Below are positions 1 through 9,628 of a stretch of DNA of 64,000 nucleotides, piece by piece. The notes under the pieces were generated by a model. The model was not told the origin of the DNA and made no database searches. It saw only the letters and a program-made list of their open reading frames with translations. Each line of letters opens with the position of its first letter. The stretch's first letter is position 1. A program made the position numbers and the translations under genes. This DNA is from an uncultured Flavobacteriaceae bacterium (GTDB lineage Bacteria > Bacteroidota > Bacteroidia > Flavobacteriales > Flavobacteriaceae), in NCBI GenBank assembly GCA_937959395.1, contig CALGLR010000011.1:1-64000 (forward strand). The letters are read 5' to 3'.

Positions 1-140
1 TCTTGAACTTTAATGTTTCCGTCAACCTTAGCTGAATCTAGAATTTCTCCTGCTCTACTTCTACCTATTCCATAGATATAAGTTAAAGAGATTATGCCTC
101 TTTTTTGTTTTGGTATGTCTACACCTGCAATTCTTGCCAT
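1..140 (-). CDS. rpsM: 30S ribosomal protein S13 (uS13), N-terminal part
   Basis: The minus-strand frame from the ATG at 138-140 reads [15 protein letters not shown] and then the helix-turn region [14 protein letters not shown], the usual N-terminus of S13, which sits in the head of the 30S subunit and contacts the P-site tRNA. About 46 codons are present; the rest runs off the left edge of the window. It follows rpmJ after a 105-bp gap, the normal order of the alpha part of the ribosomal cluster. The gap is AT-rich and contains short TTAG-type repeats but no promoter match that I can see. Confidence 0.95.
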   Translation of the reverse strand, partial: MARIAGVDIPKQKRGIISLTYIYGIGRSRAGEILDSAKVDGNIKVQ

Positions 141-245
141 ATTTTTTTAGTTTCTAGTTGTTAGTTTTTAGTTGTTAGAATCCTAAACATTTCTATTTCA
201 ATCAGATTCGTCTAACGTCTAAACTCTAATGACTCAAGTCTTAAT

Positions 246-362
246 TTATCCTTGTCTTTGTTTAAATCTAGGGTTCTTTTTGTTAATCACATAAAGTCTC
301 CCTTTTCTGCGTACGATTTTACAATCTACACTTCTCTTTTTTACTGATGCTCTTACTTTCAT
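246..362 (-). CDS. rpmJ: 50S ribosomal protein L36 (bL36), zinc-free type
   Basis: A 38-codon gene starting [15 protein letters not shown] and ending FKQRQG, the standard length and ends of L36, a small protein of the large subunit. The usual zinc ligands of the family are Cys11, Cys14, Cys27 and His33. Here only Cys14 remains; the others are Ser11, Asn27 and Phe33, so this is a form that cannot bind zinc in the normal way. It lies 5 bp downstream of infA and is surely cotranscribed with it. Confidence 0.95.
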   Translation of the reverse strand: MKVRASVKKRSVDCKIVRRKGRLYVINKKNPRFKQRQG

Positions 363-367
363 CGTAG

Positions 368-583
368 TTAGTATCTATAAGTTATTCGAGCCTTAGATAA
401 ATCGTAAGGACTCATTTCTAATTTCACTTTATCTCCTGGTAATAATTTAATGTAATGCATTCTCATTTTACCAGAGATATGTGCTGTCACAATGTGACCA
501 TTTTCTAATTCAACACGAAACATAGCATTTGATAATGCTTCTATTATCGTACCATCCTGTTCTATTGCTGCTTGTTTTGCCAT
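368..583 (-). CDS. infA: translation initiation factor IF-1
   Basis: A 71-residue single OB-fold protein. Recognisable IF-1 stretches are [16 protein letters not shown] near residues 15-30, then [18 protein letters not shown] and the closing [14 protein letters not shown]-1 binds the ribosomal A site during initiation. It lies between secY and rpmJ. In many bacteria map and adk separate secY from infA; here the 97-bp gap holds no gene. Confidence 0.97.
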   Translation of the reverse strand: MAKQAAIEQDGTIIEALSNAMFRVELENGHIVTAHISGKMRMHYIKLLPGDKVKLEMSPYDLSKARITYRY

Positions 584-680
584 ATTTTAGTTATTAGTTC
601 TTAGTATATAGTCTATAGAACTTTATAATTTAATCTCTTTTATTTTCTATTAACTAATTACTAGTTACTATCGTCTAATT

Positions 681-2024
681 TTAAGCGACTGCTTTTCTAT
701 TTTTACCTGTTTTCATCAAGCCATCATAGTGCCTATTTAACAAGTAAGAATTTACTTGCTGCATAGTATCTATTGCAACTCCAACCATAATTAATAGTGA
801 TGTTCCACCAAAAAATAAGGCCCAACCTTGTTGTACATCTAAAAGCTTAACTACAAATGCTGGAAATATAGCAATTAGTGCTAAAAATATAGAACCTGGT
901 AATGTTATTTGTGACATGATTTTATCTAAGTATTCAGAAGTTTCTGTTCCAGGACGAATACCAGGAATAAAGCCTCCACTTCGCTTTAAATCATCTGCCA
1001 TTTTATTTGTAGGCACTGTAATTGCTGTATAGAAATACGTAAATATTATAATTAATAAAGCGAATACGATGTTGTACCATAAACCAAACATATCTTGAAA
1101 ATTAGCTTGCAACCATTGTCCTGCTGTAGTATTCTCTAAAAAAGAAGCCTTTCCTATTAAACCAGGAACAAACATGATAGCTTGTGCAAAGATAATTGGC
1201 ATCACACCAGATGCATTTAATTTTAAAGGAATATATTGTCTAGATCCAAATACATTTTTCTCATAACCTCCAGTAGCAGAACGACGCGCATACTGTACTG
1301 CAATTTTTCTAACAGCCATTACTAACATTATAGATGCTAGAATGATACCAAACCAAATTACAATTTCAAAAAGGATTAACATCACTTTATTTTCTACCAA
1401 TCTCGATTCGACATTTTGTACAAATGATAATGGCATAGTAGCTATAATACCTACCATAATTAATAATGAAATACCATTACCAATACCTTTATCAGTAATT
1501 TTCTCACCTAACCACATTGCAAAAACACAACCTGTTACCAATATAATTATAGAAGAAAAATAGAATAAACCACCTGTTCCTAATAAGAAAGCAGATTGTG
1601 GTATACCTAAACTAGGTAAACTTGCTAAATAACCAGGAGCTTGAACTAAACAAATACCTATGGTTAACCATCTCGTTATTTGAGTAATTTTTTTCTGGCC
1701 ACTAGCCCCTTCCTTTTGTAGCTTCTGTAAATAAGGAATAGCTATTCCCATTAATTGAACTACAATTGATGCTGATATATAAGGCATTATTCCTAAAGCG
1801 AATACAGATGCATTAGCAAATGCACCTCCTGTAAAAGCATTTAATAAACCTAAAATTCCTCCATCTGTACTATTTTGCAAACCACCAAGTTGTGCAGCGT
1901 CGATACCTGGTAATACTACCTGAGCACCAAAACGGTAAACTAAGAGTAAGCTAAGAGTTACAAGAATCCTGTTTCTTAACTCCTCTATTTTCCAAACATT
2001 TTTTAACGTTTCTATAAATTTCAT
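681..2024 (-). CDS. secY: preprotein translocase subunit SecY
   Basis: A 447-residue polytopic membrane protein with about ten hydrophobic segments, the normal size and topology of SecY, the channel of the Sec translocon. Conserved parts include the N-terminal helix region RILVTLSLLLVYRFGAQVVLPG, the stretch around GGYEKNVFGSRQYIPLKLNASGVMPIIFA, and the cytoplasmic loop GGFIPGIRPGTETSEYLDKI that contacts ribosome and SecA. It follows rplO by 15 bp at the end of the spc part of the cluster. Confidence 0.97.
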   Translation of the reverse strand: MKFIETLKNVWKIEELRNRILVTLSLLLVYRFGAQVVLPGIDAAQLGGLQNSTDGGILGLLNAFTGGAFANASVFALGIMPYISASIVVQLMGIAIPYLQKLQKEGASGQKKITQITRWLTIGICLVQAPGYLASLPSLGIPQSAFLLGTGGLFYFSSIIILVTGCVFAMWLGEKITDKGIGNGISLLIMVGIIATMPLSFVQNVESRLVENKVMLILFEIVIWFGIILASIMLVMAVRKIAVQYARRSATGGYEKNVFGSRQYIPLKLNASGVMPIIFAQAIMFVPGLIGKASFLENTTAGQWLQANFQDMFGLWYNIVFALLIIIFTYFYTAITVPTNKMADDLKRSGGFIPGIRPGTETSEYLDKIMSQITLPGSIFLALIAIFPAFVVKLLDVQQGWALFFGGTSLLIMVGVAIDTMQQVNSYLLNRHYDGLMKTGKNRKAVA

Positions 2025-2039
2025 GTGCTTCGATTAGTC

Positions 2040-2492
2040 TTATAAAGTTGCAGCTTCTCCTCCTGCAGCCTCAATAGCAGACTTTGCAGTAGCAGTAAAT
2101 TTATGAGCTGTAATGTTTAATTTAGATTTTAATTCACCTCTTCCAAGTATTTTAACTAGCTCATTTTTGCCAGCTAAACCTAAAGTGATGATCGCTTCTA
2201 AATCTAGAGTATCTTTAATTTTCTTTTCATCAACTAATTGCTGAATAGTATCCAAGTTAATTCCTTGGTATTCTTTACGGTTGATGTTTGTAAAGCCAAA
2301 CTTAGGCACACGTCTTTGAAGTGGCATTTGCCCTCCTTCAAAACCAACTTTCTTAGAATAACCAGAACGAGACTTTGCTCCTTTGTGACCACGTGTTGCT
2401 GTGCCCCCTTTACCAGAACCTTGTCCTCTACCTATTCTTTTACCTTGGTTTTTAACTGAACCTTCTGCGGGTTTTAAATTACTTAAATCCAT
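2040..2492 (-). CDS. rplO: 50S ribosomal protein L15 (uL15)
   Basis: A 150-residue protein with the long glycine- and basic-rich N-terminus of L15 (GKRIGRGQGSGKGGTATRGH, about residues 18-37) that threads into 23S rRNA, followed by a compact domain ending TAKSAIEAAGGEAATL. Length is normal. It lies between rpmD and secY. Confidence 0.97.
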   Translation of the reverse strand: MDLSNLKPAEGSVKNQGKRIGRGQGSGKGGTATRGHKGAKSRSGYSKKVGFEGGQMPLQRRVPKFGFTNINRKEYQGINLDTIQQLVDEKKIKDTLDLEAIITLGLAGKNELVKILGRGELKSKLNITAHKFTATAKSAIEAAGGEAATL

Positions 2493-2509
2493 TTTTCAGT
2501 ATTATATTA

Positions 2510-2689
2510 TTAAGCTTCTTCAACAGAAACTAAGTGATTTACTTTTCTTACCATTCCTAAAATGTTAGGAGTGTTTTCGTGCTCTACGGTTTGACCAATC
2601 TTTTTAAGACCTAAAGCTAGTAATGTTAGCTTTTGCCTTTTAGTACGATTAATCGCGCTTTTAACTTTGGTTACTTTTATCTTTGCCAT
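2510..2689 (-). CDS. rpmD: 50S ribosomal protein L30 (uL30)
   Basis: A 59-codon gene. The translation starts MAKIKVTKVKSAINRTKRQK and continues with TLLALGLKKIGQTVEHENTP and NILGMVRKVNHLVSVEEA, the standard L30 pattern (short ferredoxin-like fold in the large subunit). The start is the ATG whose complement lies at 2687-2689, 10 bp after rpsE. The stop is 17 bp before rplO. Confidence 0.96.
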   Translation of the reverse strand: MAKIKVTKVKSAINRTKRQKLTLLALGLKKIGQTVEHENTPNILGMVRKVNHLVSVEEA

Positions 2690-2699
2690 CTCTAAACTA

Positions 2700-3224
2700 T
2701 TATCCGTTAAAAACTTTTTCTAATGAAACTCCTCTCTCACGAGCAATTGTTTTAGCACTTCTTAACTGCAATAATGCGTCAAAAGTTGCTTTTACAACAT
2801 TATGAGGATTTGATGATCCTTGAGATTTAGAAAGTACATCATGTACTCCTACTGCTTCCAATACTGTTCTTACAGCACCACCAGCAATAACTCCTGTACC
2901 AGGAGCTGCAGGAATAATGTTTACTCTTGCTCCACCATATTTACCCTTTTGTTCATGAGGTAAAGTTCCTTTGATTATAGGAATACGAACAAGGTTCTTT
3001 TTAGCATCTTCAATTGCTTTTGCTATTGCACTAGCAACATCTTTAGACTTTCCTAAACCATGTCCTACAACACCAGCTTCATCTCCAACCACAACGATTG
3101 CCGAGAAACCAAATGCTCTACCTCCTTTTGTTACTTTAGTAACTCTTTGTACACCAACTAAACGATCTTTAAGATCTAACCCACTTGGTTTTACTAACTC
3201 TGCGCTTTTGTATTTTTGATACAT
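2700..3224 (-). CDS. rpsE: 30S ribosomal protein S5 (uS5)
   Basis: A 174-residue protein with the two S5 domains: a double-stranded-RNA-binding-like N-terminal half ([20 protein letters not shown], about residues 22-41, then [19 protein letters not shown]) and a C-terminal half containing [21 protein letters not shown]5 lies near the mRNA entry channel and affects decoding fidelity. It sits between rplR and rpmD. Confidence 0.97.
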   Translation of the reverse strand: MYQKYKSAELVKPSGLDLKDRLVGVQRVTKVTKGGRAFGFSAIVVVGDEAGVVGHGLGKSKDVASAIAKAIEDAKKNLVRIPIIKGTLPHEQKGKYGGARVNIIPAAPGTGVIAGGAVRTVLEAVGVHDVLSKSQGSSNPHNVVKATFDALLQLRSAKTIARERGVSLEKVFNG

Positions 3225-3230
3225 AATTTC

Positions 3231-3587
3231 TTAGAATTTAAGTCCTGCTTCTCTAGCTCCTTCAGCTAATGATTTTACTCTACCGTGATATAAATAACCA
3301 CCTCTATCGAAAGCGATAGTTGACACACCTGCTTTAAGGGCTTTTTCAGCTAAAGCCTTACCTACTAATGTAGCTACTTCAGACTTATTTCCTTTAGCAG
3401 AACTAATATCTTTATCTCTTGAAGAAGCTGCTGCTAAAGTTTTACCTGAAACATCATCTACTACTTGAGCATAAATTTCTTTATTACTTCTAAAAACAGC
3501 TAATCTTGGTCTCTCTCCAGTTCCTGAAACAACCTTACGGATTCTGTTTTTAATTCTTATTCTTCTTTGGTTCTTTGTTAACGCCAT
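3231..3587 (-). CDS. rplR: 50S ribosomal protein L18 (uL18)
   Basis: A 118-residue protein with a basic N-terminus ([20 protein letters not shown]) and the 5S-rRNA-binding core [20 protein letters not shown], ending [21 protein letters not shown]18 carries 5S rRNA into the large subunit together with L5. It lies between rplF and rpsE. Confidence 0.97.
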   Translation of the reverse strand: MALTKNQRRIRIKNRIRKVVSGTGERPRLAVFRSNKEIYAQVVDDVSGKTLAAASSRDKDISSAKGNKSEVATLVGKALAEKALKAGVSTIAFDRGGYLYHGRVKSLAEGAREAGLKF

Positions 3588-3597
3588 AACTAACTTA

Positions 3598-4140
3598 TTA
3601 AGCTGATTTACCTGCTTTTCTTCTTATTTCTTCACCTACAAACTTGATTCCTTTTCCTTTATAAGGTTCAGGTCTTCTAAATCCACGTATTTTCGCAGCA
3701 ACTTGTCCTACAAGTTGTTTGTCATGTGATGTTAACTTAATGATAGGGTTTTTACCTTTATCTGAAACAGTTTCTACTTTAACTTCAGGAGCTATACTCA
3801 TCACTATATTGTGAGAAAATCCTAATGCTAATTCTAATTTGTTTCCTTGGTTACTTGCTCTGTATCCTACTCCTACAAGCTCAAGCTCTTTAGTCCATCC
3901 TTTAGAAACACCTGCAATCATATTATTGACTAGTGATCTGTATAAACCGTGCTTTGCTTTACTTTCTTTATTATCAGATGGACGTGTTACTAACACATTT
4001 GCATCTTCAACTTTAACTGTTACAGTATCATAAGGTTGAGATAATTCTCCCATTTTACCTTTAACTGTAATTACGTTATCTTTTACTTCTACTGTAACTC
4101 CTTCAGGAATTGCAACAGGGTTATTTCCTATTCTTGACAT
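3598..4140 (-). CDS. rplF: 50S ribosomal protein L6 (uL6)
   Basis: A 180-residue protein starting [20 protein letters not shown], with two repeated beta-alpha domains and the signature [20 protein letters not shown] close to the C-terminus. L6 lies beside the sarcin-ricin loop of 23S rRNA. Length and order (after rpsH, before rplR) are normal. Confidence 0.97.
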   Translation of the reverse strand: MSRIGNNPVAIPEGVTVEVKDNVITVKGKMGELSQPYDTVTVKVEDANVLVTRPSDNKESKAKHGLYRSLVNNMIAGVSKGWTKELELVGVGYRASNQGNKLELALGFSHNIVMSIAPEVKVETVSDKGKNPIIKLTSHDKQLVGQVAAKIRGFRRPEPYKGKGIKFVGEEIRRKAGKSA

Positions 4141-4159
4141 TTCTTTCTCCCTTTATAGA

Positions 4160-4558
4160 TTAGTAAACGTAACATAAAACTTCCCCACCAACATTATCTC
4201 TCTTCGCTTGTTTACCTGTCATAACACCATGAGATGTTGAGACGATAGCAATTCCAAGTCCATTAAGGATTCTTGGTAATTCCTTAGAATTAGAATACAT
4301 ACGTAAACCTGGTTTACTTATTCTTTGAATCTTGTGAATTACGGGTTCTTTTGTTTCTTTATTGTACTTAAGCGCTATTTTAATAGTGCCTTGTACTGAA
4401 GAATCGTCGAACTTATAACTTAATATATATCCTTGATCGAATAATATTTTAGTTATGTTCTTTTTTAAATTTGATGCAGGTATTTCAACTACTCTATGAT
4501 TAGCACGCACTGCGTTTCTAATACGAGTCAAATAATCTGCAATTGGATCTGTATACAT
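4160..4558 (-). CDS. rpsH: 30S ribosomal protein S8 (uS8)
   Basis: A 132-residue protein starting MYTDPIADYLTRIRNAVRAN and ending with the conserved STSHGVMTGKQAKRDNVGG signature. S8 binds helix 21 of 16S rRNA and, in Escherichia coli, also represses the spc operon. The 71-bp gap to rpsN is longer than most gaps in this cluster, so a control site there is possible, but I see no clear structure in it. Confidence 0.97.
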   Translation of the reverse strand: MYTDPIADYLTRIRNAVRANHRVVEIPASNLKKNITKILFDQGYILSYKFDDSSVQGTIKIALKYNKETKEPVIHKIQRISKPGLRMYSNSKELPRILNGLGIAIVSTSHGVMTGKQAKRDNVGGEVLCYVY

Positions 4559-4629
4559 ATGTATTAATTTGCGGTCTGGGTTTTCAATTTCAAATATAAT
4601 GATATCGAACCTTAGACCAATTTATAATT

Positions 4630-4899
4630 TTACCAACTTGCTTTTCTAACACCAGGAATTAAACCCTGATTTGCCATTTCTCTGAATGTTACACGAGAAA
4701 TACCAAAGTTACGCATATAACCTTTTGGTCTTCCAGTTAATTTACAACGATTGTGCATACGCACTGGAGATGCATTTTTTGGTAACTTTTGTAATGCTTG
4801 ATAATCTCCAGCTTCTTTTAAAGCCTTACGTTTTTCAGCATATTTAGCTACTGTTTTAGCTCTTTTCACCTCGCGGGCTTTCATTGATTCTTTAGCCAT
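4630..4899 (-). CDS. rpsN: 30S ribosomal protein S14 (uS14), zinc-free long form
   Basis: An 89-residue S14. It has the conserved C-terminal part [20 protein letters not shown] near residues 58-77 but only one cysteine, so it belongs to the long form without the CxxC zinc motifs. It lies 3 bp after rplE, between rplE and rpsH. Confidence 0.97.
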   Translation of the reverse strand: MAKESMKAREVKRAKTVAKYAEKRKALKEAGDYQALQKLPKNASPVRMHNRCKLTGRPKGYMRNFGISRVTFREMANQGLIPGVRKASW

Positions 4900-4902
4900 A
4901 AC

Positions 4903-5454
4903 TTAGTTTTTTTGAAAAGGTAACCCTAATTCTGTTAATAATGATTTTGCTTCTTTATCAGTAGGAGCAGAAGTTACAAATGTAATATCCATTCCTGATA
5001 TTTTATTGATTTTATCAATATCTATTTCAGGAAAAATAATCTGTTCAGTAACTCCTAAATTATAATTTCCTCTTCCGTCGAAACCTTTAGCTTTTATTCC
5101 ATTAAAATCTCTTACACGCGGTAAGGCAGATGTAATAAGACGATCTAAAAATTCGTACATTCTTTCTCCTCTTAACGTAACCTTAGCGCCAATTGGCATT
5201 CCTTTACGTAATTTGAAAGTTGCAACATCTTTTTTAGACAATGTTGAAATAGCTTTTTGTCCTGTTATAGTAGTTAATTCGTCTACTGCGTAGTCTATTA
5301 ACTTTTTGTCTGCAACCGCAGCACCAACTCCTTTAGATAAAACTATCTTTTTAAGTTTAGGTACTTGCATTACATTACTATAACCAAATTCTTCTGTAAG
5401 AGCTGCAACTACTTTGCTTTTATACTCTTCTTTAAGTCTAGGTGAATATGCCAT
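4903..5454 (-). CDS. rplE: 50S ribosomal protein L5 (uL5)
   Basis: A 183-residue protein with standard L5 stretches: [20 protein letters not shown] (about 32-51), [20 protein letters not shown] and [20 protein letters not shown]. It binds 5S rRNA and the P-site tRNA region. It follows rplX by 2 bp. Confidence 0.97.
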   Translation of the reverse strand: MAYSPRLKEEYKSKVVAALTEEFGYSNVMQVPKLKKIVLSKGVGAAVADKKLIDYAVDELTTITGQKAISTLSKKDVATFKLRKGMPIGAKVTLRGERMYEFLDRLITSALPRVRDFNGIKAKGFDGRGNYNLGVTEQIIFPEIDIDKINKISGMDITFVTSAPTDKEAKSLLTELGLPFQKN

Positions 5455-5456
5455 AA

Positions 5457-5768
5457 CTATATTACTTCATTAGATTTTTTTGAAAATCTTACTTTCTTAT
5501 CGCCTTCCATTCTGAAACCTACTCGTGTTGTTTCCCCTTTTGAGTTCAACAACGACAAATTAGATATCTGCATTGGCGCTTCTTTTTCTACGATTCCACC
5601 TTGAGGGCTCTGTGCACTTGGTTTAGTATGTTTCTTAACCATGTTTACGCCCTCAACGATCGCTTTGTTCTTATCTATTAATACCTTAAGTACTTTACCT
5701 TCTGATCCTTTATGATCTCCAGCTATTACTTTTACAGTATCTCCTGATTTAATTTTAAGCTTTGTCAT
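5457..5768 (-). CDS. rplX: 50S ribosomal protein L24 (uL24)
   Basis: A 103-residue protein with the N-terminal KOW motif ([20 protein letters not shown], about residues 9-28), an early assembly protein of the large subunit. The open frame also allows a TTG start at 5780, four codons upstream. I chose the ATG at 5768 because L24 proteins start M-x-K-x-K-I-K-x-GD and the TTG would directly abut the rplN stop. Confidence 0.95.
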   Translation of the reverse strand: MTKLKIKSGDTVKVIAGDHKGSEGKVLKVLIDKNKAIVEGVNMVKKHTKPSAQSPQGGIVEKEAPMQISNLSLLNSKGETTRVGFRMEGDKKVRFSKKSNEVI

Positions 5769-5780
5769 CTTCTTTATCAA

Positions 5781-6149
5781 TTAAAGCACTTCTGGTGCCA
5801 ATGATACAATTTTCATGAATGATTTATCACGAAGTTCTCTAGCAACAGGTCCAAAAACACGTGTTCCCCTCATTTCACCCGTTGGGTTTAAAAGGACACA
5901 AGCGTTATCGTCAAATCTTATATAAGATCCGTCTGGACGTCTTACTTCTTTTTTAGTACGTACAACTACTGCAGTAGAAACAGCACCTTTTTTAATGTTT
6001 CCATTAGGTGTTGCATCTTTTACGGTAACAACGATTTTGTCACCTACAGAAGCGTATCTTCTTTTAGTACCACCTAGAACACGTATTGTTAATACTTCTT
6101 TTGCTCCAGTGTTATCTGCTACTCTTAGTCTTGATTCTTGTTGTACCAT
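5781..6149 (-). CDS. rplN: 50S ribosomal protein L14 (uL14)
   Basis: A 122-residue protein that matches L14 over its full length: [20 protein letters not shown] at the start, [20 protein letters not shown] in the middle and [20 protein letters not shown] near the end. L14 forms an intersubunit bridge. It lies 2 bp after rpsQ. Confidence 0.98.
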   Translation of the reverse strand: MVQQESRLRVADNTGAKEVLTIRVLGGTKRRYASVGDKIVVTVKDATPNGNIKKGAVSTAVVVRTKKEVRRPDGSYIRFDDNACVLLNPTGEMRGTRVFGPVARELRDKSFMKIVSLAPEVL

Positions 6150-6151
6150 AA

Positions 6152-6409
6152 TTACTTAGCTCTTTCAATTATTTCAACTAATCTCCAACACTTAGATTTA
6201 CTTAAAGGTCTTGTTTCCATGATCTTTACTGTATCTCCAATGTTACAATCGTTTGTTTCGTCATGAGCAACATATTTCTTTGTTTTCAAAACGAATTTAC
6301 CATACATAGGGTGTTTTACTTTTTTAACTTCAGCAACCACAATTGATTTCTGCATTTTGTTACTAGTAACAACACCTATACGTTCTTTTCTTAAGTTTCT
6401 TTTTTCCAT
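6152..6409 (-). CDS. rpsQ: 30S ribosomal protein S17 (uS17)
   Basis: An 85-residue OB-fold protein, starting with [19 protein letters not shown] and including [20 protein letters not shown] and [20 protein letters not shown]17 is a primary 16S rRNA binder. It lies between rpmC and rplN. Confidence 0.97.
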   Translation of the reverse strand: MEKRNLRKERIGVVTSNKMQKSIVVAEVKKVKHPMYGKFVLKTKKYVAHDETNDCNIGDTVKIMETRPLSKSKCWRLVEIIERAK

Positions 6410-6421
6410 GTCTTTGCAGAA

Positions 6422-6613
6422 TTATTGTAAATCTCTTTTAGTTAATTCAGTCGCAATTCTAGCAACAGTTCTTCTAGCTGCACGTAATTGAATTGGGTTC
6501 TCTAAAGGAGATACTGCATGAGCCATTTTTAAATCTGAATAACTCTTCTTTGTCTCACCAAGTTTCTCTTGTAACTCAGCTATTGATAGTTCTTTAATCT
6601 CTGATTGTTTCAT
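6422..6613 (-). CDS. rpmC: 50S ribosomal protein L29 (uL29)
   Basis: A 63-residue helical protein (MKQSEIKELSIAELQEKLGE at the start, RAARRTVARIATELTKRDLQ at the end). L29 lies at the polypeptide exit and contributes to the docking site for trigger factor and SRP. It lies 10 bp after rplP. Confidence 0.97.
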   Translation of the reverse strand: MKQSEIKELSIAELQEKLGETKKSYSDLKMAHAVSPLENPIQLRAARRTVARIATELTKRDLQ

Positions 6614-6623
6614 ATCAAATAAA

Positions 6624-7043
6624 TTATGCTTGGTAATCTCTTGCGATTACAAACTTAGTTTTTACAGGTAATTTTTGTGCTGCTAAACGTAAAGCTTCTT
6701 TAGCTATATCTAATGGCACTCCTCCTACTTCGAAAAGTATTCTACCTGGTTTAACTACTGCAGCCCAATATTCAACAGCTCCTTTACCTTTACCCATACG
6801 TACTTCAAGAGGTTTCTTTGTAATAGGCTTGTCTGGAAATATTTTAATCCAAAGTTGACCTTCTCTTTTCATGTGACGTGTAGCGGCAATACGAGCAGCT
6901 TCTATTTGACGCGAAGTTAAAAAATTCGAATCTAATGATTTTATTCCGAAAGTACCGTTTGAAAGTTCATGACCTCTACCAGAGATCCCTTTCATACGTC
7001 CTTTCTGTTGTTTACGAAATTTTGTTCTTTTAGGCTGTAACAT
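6624..7043 (-). CDS. rplP: 50S ribosomal protein L16 (uL16)
   Basis: A 139-residue protein beginning [20 protein letters not shown] and containing [20 protein letters not shown] (about 78-97), the loop that reaches the peptidyl transferase centre. Length is normal. It lies between rpsC and rpmC. Confidence 0.98.
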   Translation of the reverse strand: MLQPKRTKFRKQQKGRMKGISGRGHELSNGTFGIKSLDSNFLTSRQIEAARIAATRHMKREGQLWIKIFPDKPITKKPLEVRMGKGKGAVEYWAAVVKPGRILFEVGGVPLDIAKEALRLAAQKLPVKTKFVIARDYQA

Positions 7044-7063
7044 TTTTTCTTTTCTTTAAAAAA

Positions 7064-7792
7064 TTACTTTCTACGACGAGATTGGTTCTTGTTATTTCCA
7101 CCACCTTGTCCTCGTCCACCTTTTCCTTGCTTCTTAGATAATCCAACAAGAGGAGAAAGTTCTCTTTTACCATATACTTCACCTTTCATGATCCATACTT
7201 TAACACCCAATCTACCATAAGTAGTATGTGCCTCAACTAAAGCATAGTCAATATCGGCTCTAAAAGTTGATAAAGGAATACGTCCTTCTTTATAGTGTTC
7301 GCTACGTGCCATTTCAGCACCATTTAAACGACCACTAATTTGAATTTTAATTCCTTCAGCGTTCATACGCATTGTAGCAGCAATAGCCATTTTTATAGCT
7401 CGTCTGTAAGAAATTCTATTTTCTATTTGACGTGCAATGCTTGATCCTACTAAAAATGCATCAAGTTCAGGTCTCTTTATTTCAAAGATATTAATCTGAA
7501 CTTCTTTACCAGTAATTTTCTTAAGTTCTTCTTTTAACTTGTCTACCTCTTGACCGCCTTTACCAATAATGATACCAGGACGAGCCGTTGTGATAGTAAC
7601 GGTTACAAGTTTTAAAGTTCTTTCAATAATTACTCTACTTACACTAGCTTTAGATAAACGCGCATGAACGTATTTTCTAATCTTATCGTCTTCGGCAAGT
7701 TTATCACCATAATCGTTTCCTCCGTACCAGTTAGATTCCCATCCTCTGATAATTCCTAAGCGATTTCCGATTGGATTTGTCTTTTGTCCCAT
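7064..7792 (-). CDS. rpsC: 30S ribosomal protein S3 (uS3)
   Basis: A 242-residue protein starting [20 protein letters not shown], with the type II KH domain whose GKGG loop is at residues 77-80, and a C-terminal part containing [20 protein letters not shown]. It ends in a glycine- and arginine-rich tail. S3 shapes the mRNA entry site. The frame is open for 12 more codons upstream to 7828, but that would overlap rplV and add non-conserved residues, so I use the ATG at 7792. Confidence 0.97.
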   Translation of the reverse strand: MGQKTNPIGNRLGIIRGWESNWYGGNDYGDKLAEDDKIRKYVHARLSKASVSRVIIERTLKLVTVTITTARPGIIIGKGGQEVDKLKEELKKITGKEVQINIFEIKRPELDAFLVGSSIARQIENRISYRRAIKMAIAATMRMNAEGIKIQISGRLNGAEMARSEHYKEGRIPLSTFRADIDYALVEAHTTYGRLGVKVWIMKGEVYGKRELSPLVGLSKKQGKGGRGQGGGNNKNQSRRRK

Positions 7793-7799
7793 ATCTATC

Positions 7800-8207
7800 T
7801 TAGCTTTGTGTATTATTATTAGCTCCAACTACGATTGTTACGTGGTTAGAACGTTTTCTTATTCTGTGTGCACGACCTTGAGGTGCTGGACGTAATCTTT
7901 TTAACATAGATCCTCCGTCAACTCTAATTTCTTTAACAATAAGTTCAGCTTCTTCTATACTAGCATCTTCGTTTTTAGCTTGCCAGTTTGCTATTGCAGA
8001 TACTAACAACGTTTCTAAACGTTTAGACGCTTCTTTAGAATTAAACTTTAAAATGTTAAGTGCTTTTTCTACGCGTTCACCTCTTACTAAATCGGCTACT
8101 AAACGCATTTTTCTCGGTGATGTAGGACAGTTATTAAGCTTAGCAAAAGCAACTTGCTTTTTACCTTCCTTAATAGCGTCTGCCATTTGTTTTTTACGAC
8201 TTCCCAT
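7800..8207 (-). CDS. rplV: 50S ribosomal protein L22 (uL22)
   Basis: A 135-residue protein with the core [20 protein letters not shown] (about 23-42) and the long beta-hairpin that lines the exit tunnel ([20 protein letters not shown]). It has an extension of about 18 residues before the core ([20 protein letters not shown]), which I believe is common in Flavobacteriia. Its stop lies 7 bp before rpsC. Confidence 0.96.
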   Translation of the reverse strand: MGSRKKQMADAIKEGKKQVAFAKLNNCPTSPRKMRLVADLVRGERVEKALNILKFNSKEASKRLETLLVSAIANWQAKNEDASIEEAELIVKEIRVDGGSMLKRLRPAPQGRAHRIRKRSNHVTIVVGANNNTQS

Positions 8208-8212
8208 AGCTA

Positions 8213-8491
8213 CTACTTTTTACCTTTATTTTTAGCACCTGCATGACCCCTAAAAGATCTTGTCGGTGAAAATTCTCCTAATTTATGTCCTACCATATTT
8301 TCAGTAACATATACTGGTACAAATTGGCGGCCATTGTGAACTGCTATAGTTTGCCCAACAAAATCCGGAGTAATCATACTTGCTCTAGACCAAGTTTTAA
8401 TTACTGTTTTTTTATTAGAGTCAACGTTTGCTGCCACTTTTCTTTCTAATTTATAATGAACGTAAGGTCCTTTTTTTAACGATCTTGCCAT
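8213..8491 (-). CDS. rpsS: 30S ribosomal protein S19 (uS19)
   Basis: A 92-residue protein ([19 protein letters not shown] at the start, then STIP-like region [20 protein letters not shown] and [20 protein letters not shown]). S19 forms a head complex with S13. It lies 3 bp after rplB. Confidence 0.98.
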   Translation of the reverse strand: MARSLKKGPYVHYKLERKVAANVDSNKKTVIKTWSRASMITPDFVGQTIAVHNGRQFVPVYVTENMVGHKLGEFSPTRSFRGHAGAKNKGKK

Positions 8492-8494
8492 ATC

Positions 8495-9319
8495 TTATTT
8501 CTTTCTACGTTCTACAATATATTTATTACTTGCTTTTGTCTTAGAACGTGTTCTAAATCCTTTAGCTGGTATACCATTTCTAGAACGAGGATGTCCACCT
8601 GATGATTTACCTTCACCACCACCCATTGGGTGATCAACTGGATTCATTACTACTGGTCTTGTTCTTGGTCTTCTTCCTAACCATCTTGTTCTACCTGCTT
8701 TACCACCAACTAATAACTGGTGATCTGAGTTAGAAACAACTCCGATTGTTGCCATACATTCTGCTAATAACAATCTCGTTTCACCTGATGGCAATTTGAT
8801 TGTTGCAAACTTACCATCTCTTGCCATTAACTGAGCAAAAGCACCTGCACTACGAGCCATAACAGCTCCCTGTCCTGGACGTAACTCTAAACAAGAAACG
8901 ATTGTTCCTAAAGGAATGTTAGCCAGTTTCATTGCATTACCTATTTCTGGATCTACTTGATCTCCTGACACAACATTTTGACCAACTTTTAAACCATTTT
9001 GAGCAATGATATAAGTTTTCTCTCCATCTTGATAGTTAAGTAAAGCAATAAATGCTGTTCTGTTTGGATCATATTCTATAGATTTTACTTCGGCAGGAAT
9101 ACCTGTCTTGTTTCTTTTAAAATCGATAATACGATACCTTTTCTTATGACCACCACCTTTATAGCGCATCGTCATACGACCTTGACTGTTTCTACCACCT
9201 GAACGTTTTTTCGGAGCTAATAAACTCTTCTCCGGCTTATCAGTTGTAATGGCGTCATATCCATTTACAACTCTAAATCGCTGTCCTGGTGTGATTGGTT
9301 TTAATTTTCTTACTGACAT
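8495..9319 (-). CDS. rplB: 50S ribosomal protein L2 (uL2)
   Basis: A 274-residue protein that matches L2 throughout, including [20 protein letters not shown] in the N-terminal half and the near-invariant segment [20 protein letters not shown] with the histidine needed around the peptidyl transferase centre. It lies between rplW and rpsS. Confidence 0.98.
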   Translation of the reverse strand: MSVRKLKPITPGQRFRVVNGYDAITTDKPEKSLLAPKKRSGGRNSQGRMTMRYKGGGHKKRYRIIDFKRNKTGIPAEVKSIEYDPNRTAFIALLNYQDGEKTYIIAQNGLKVGQNVVSGDQVDPEIGNAMKLANIPLGTIVSCLELRPGQGAVMARSAGAFAQLMARDGKFATIKLPSGETRLLLAECMATIGVVSNSDHQLLVGGKAGRTRWLGRRPRTRPVVMNPVDHPMGGGEGKSSGGHPRSRNGIPAKGFRTRSKTKASNKYIVERRKK

Positions 9320-9330
9320 TTGTCTTTTAA

Positions 9331-9621
9331 TTACATGTTAGTGTATAAATCAATTATCTCACCTTCCGCCAGTTGTACAATTGCTTTTTTACGAGCATTT
9401 GTTTTACCATGTTGTATACCAGTTTTTGTAAACTTAGTACTACGATCTGGACGGACATTTATAGTTCGAACTTTTTCAACAGAAACACCATAAGCAGCTT
9501 CAACCGCTTTTTTAATTTCCACCTTGTTCGCCTTTGTATTCACGAAGAAGCTAAAACAGTTGTTTAATTCACTGTTTGCAGTCGCTTTTTCTGTGATTAT
9601 CGGTTTAATTAAGATATTCAT
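9331..9621 (-). CDS. rplW: 50S ribosomal protein L23 (uL23)
   Basis: A 96-residue protein starting [18 protein letters not shown], with [20 protein letters not shown] and [17 protein letters not shown]23 sits at the polypeptide exit and is a docking point for trigger factor and SRP. It is 7 bp after rplD. Confidence 0.97.
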   Translation of the reverse strand: MNILIKPIITEKATANSELNNCFSFFVNTKANKVEIKKAVEAAYGVSVEKVRTINVRPDRSTKFTKTGIQHGKTNARKKAIVQLAEGEIIDLYTNM

Positions 9622-9628
9622 TGTCTTT

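Noticed and set aside
141-245. Repeats of TTAG type between rpmJ and rpsM as a regulatory array
   Set aside because: The copies are irregular and AT-rich, and similar short runs occur by chance in other gaps of this cluster (for example 590-670).
5769-5780. TTG start for L24 four codons upstream
   Set aside because: The ATG at 5768 gives the family-typical start; the TTG directly follows the rplN stop with no advantage.
7793-7828. Longer N-terminus for S3 (12 more codons)
   Set aside because: It would overlap rplV and adds residues not found in S3; MGQKTNPIG is the standard start.
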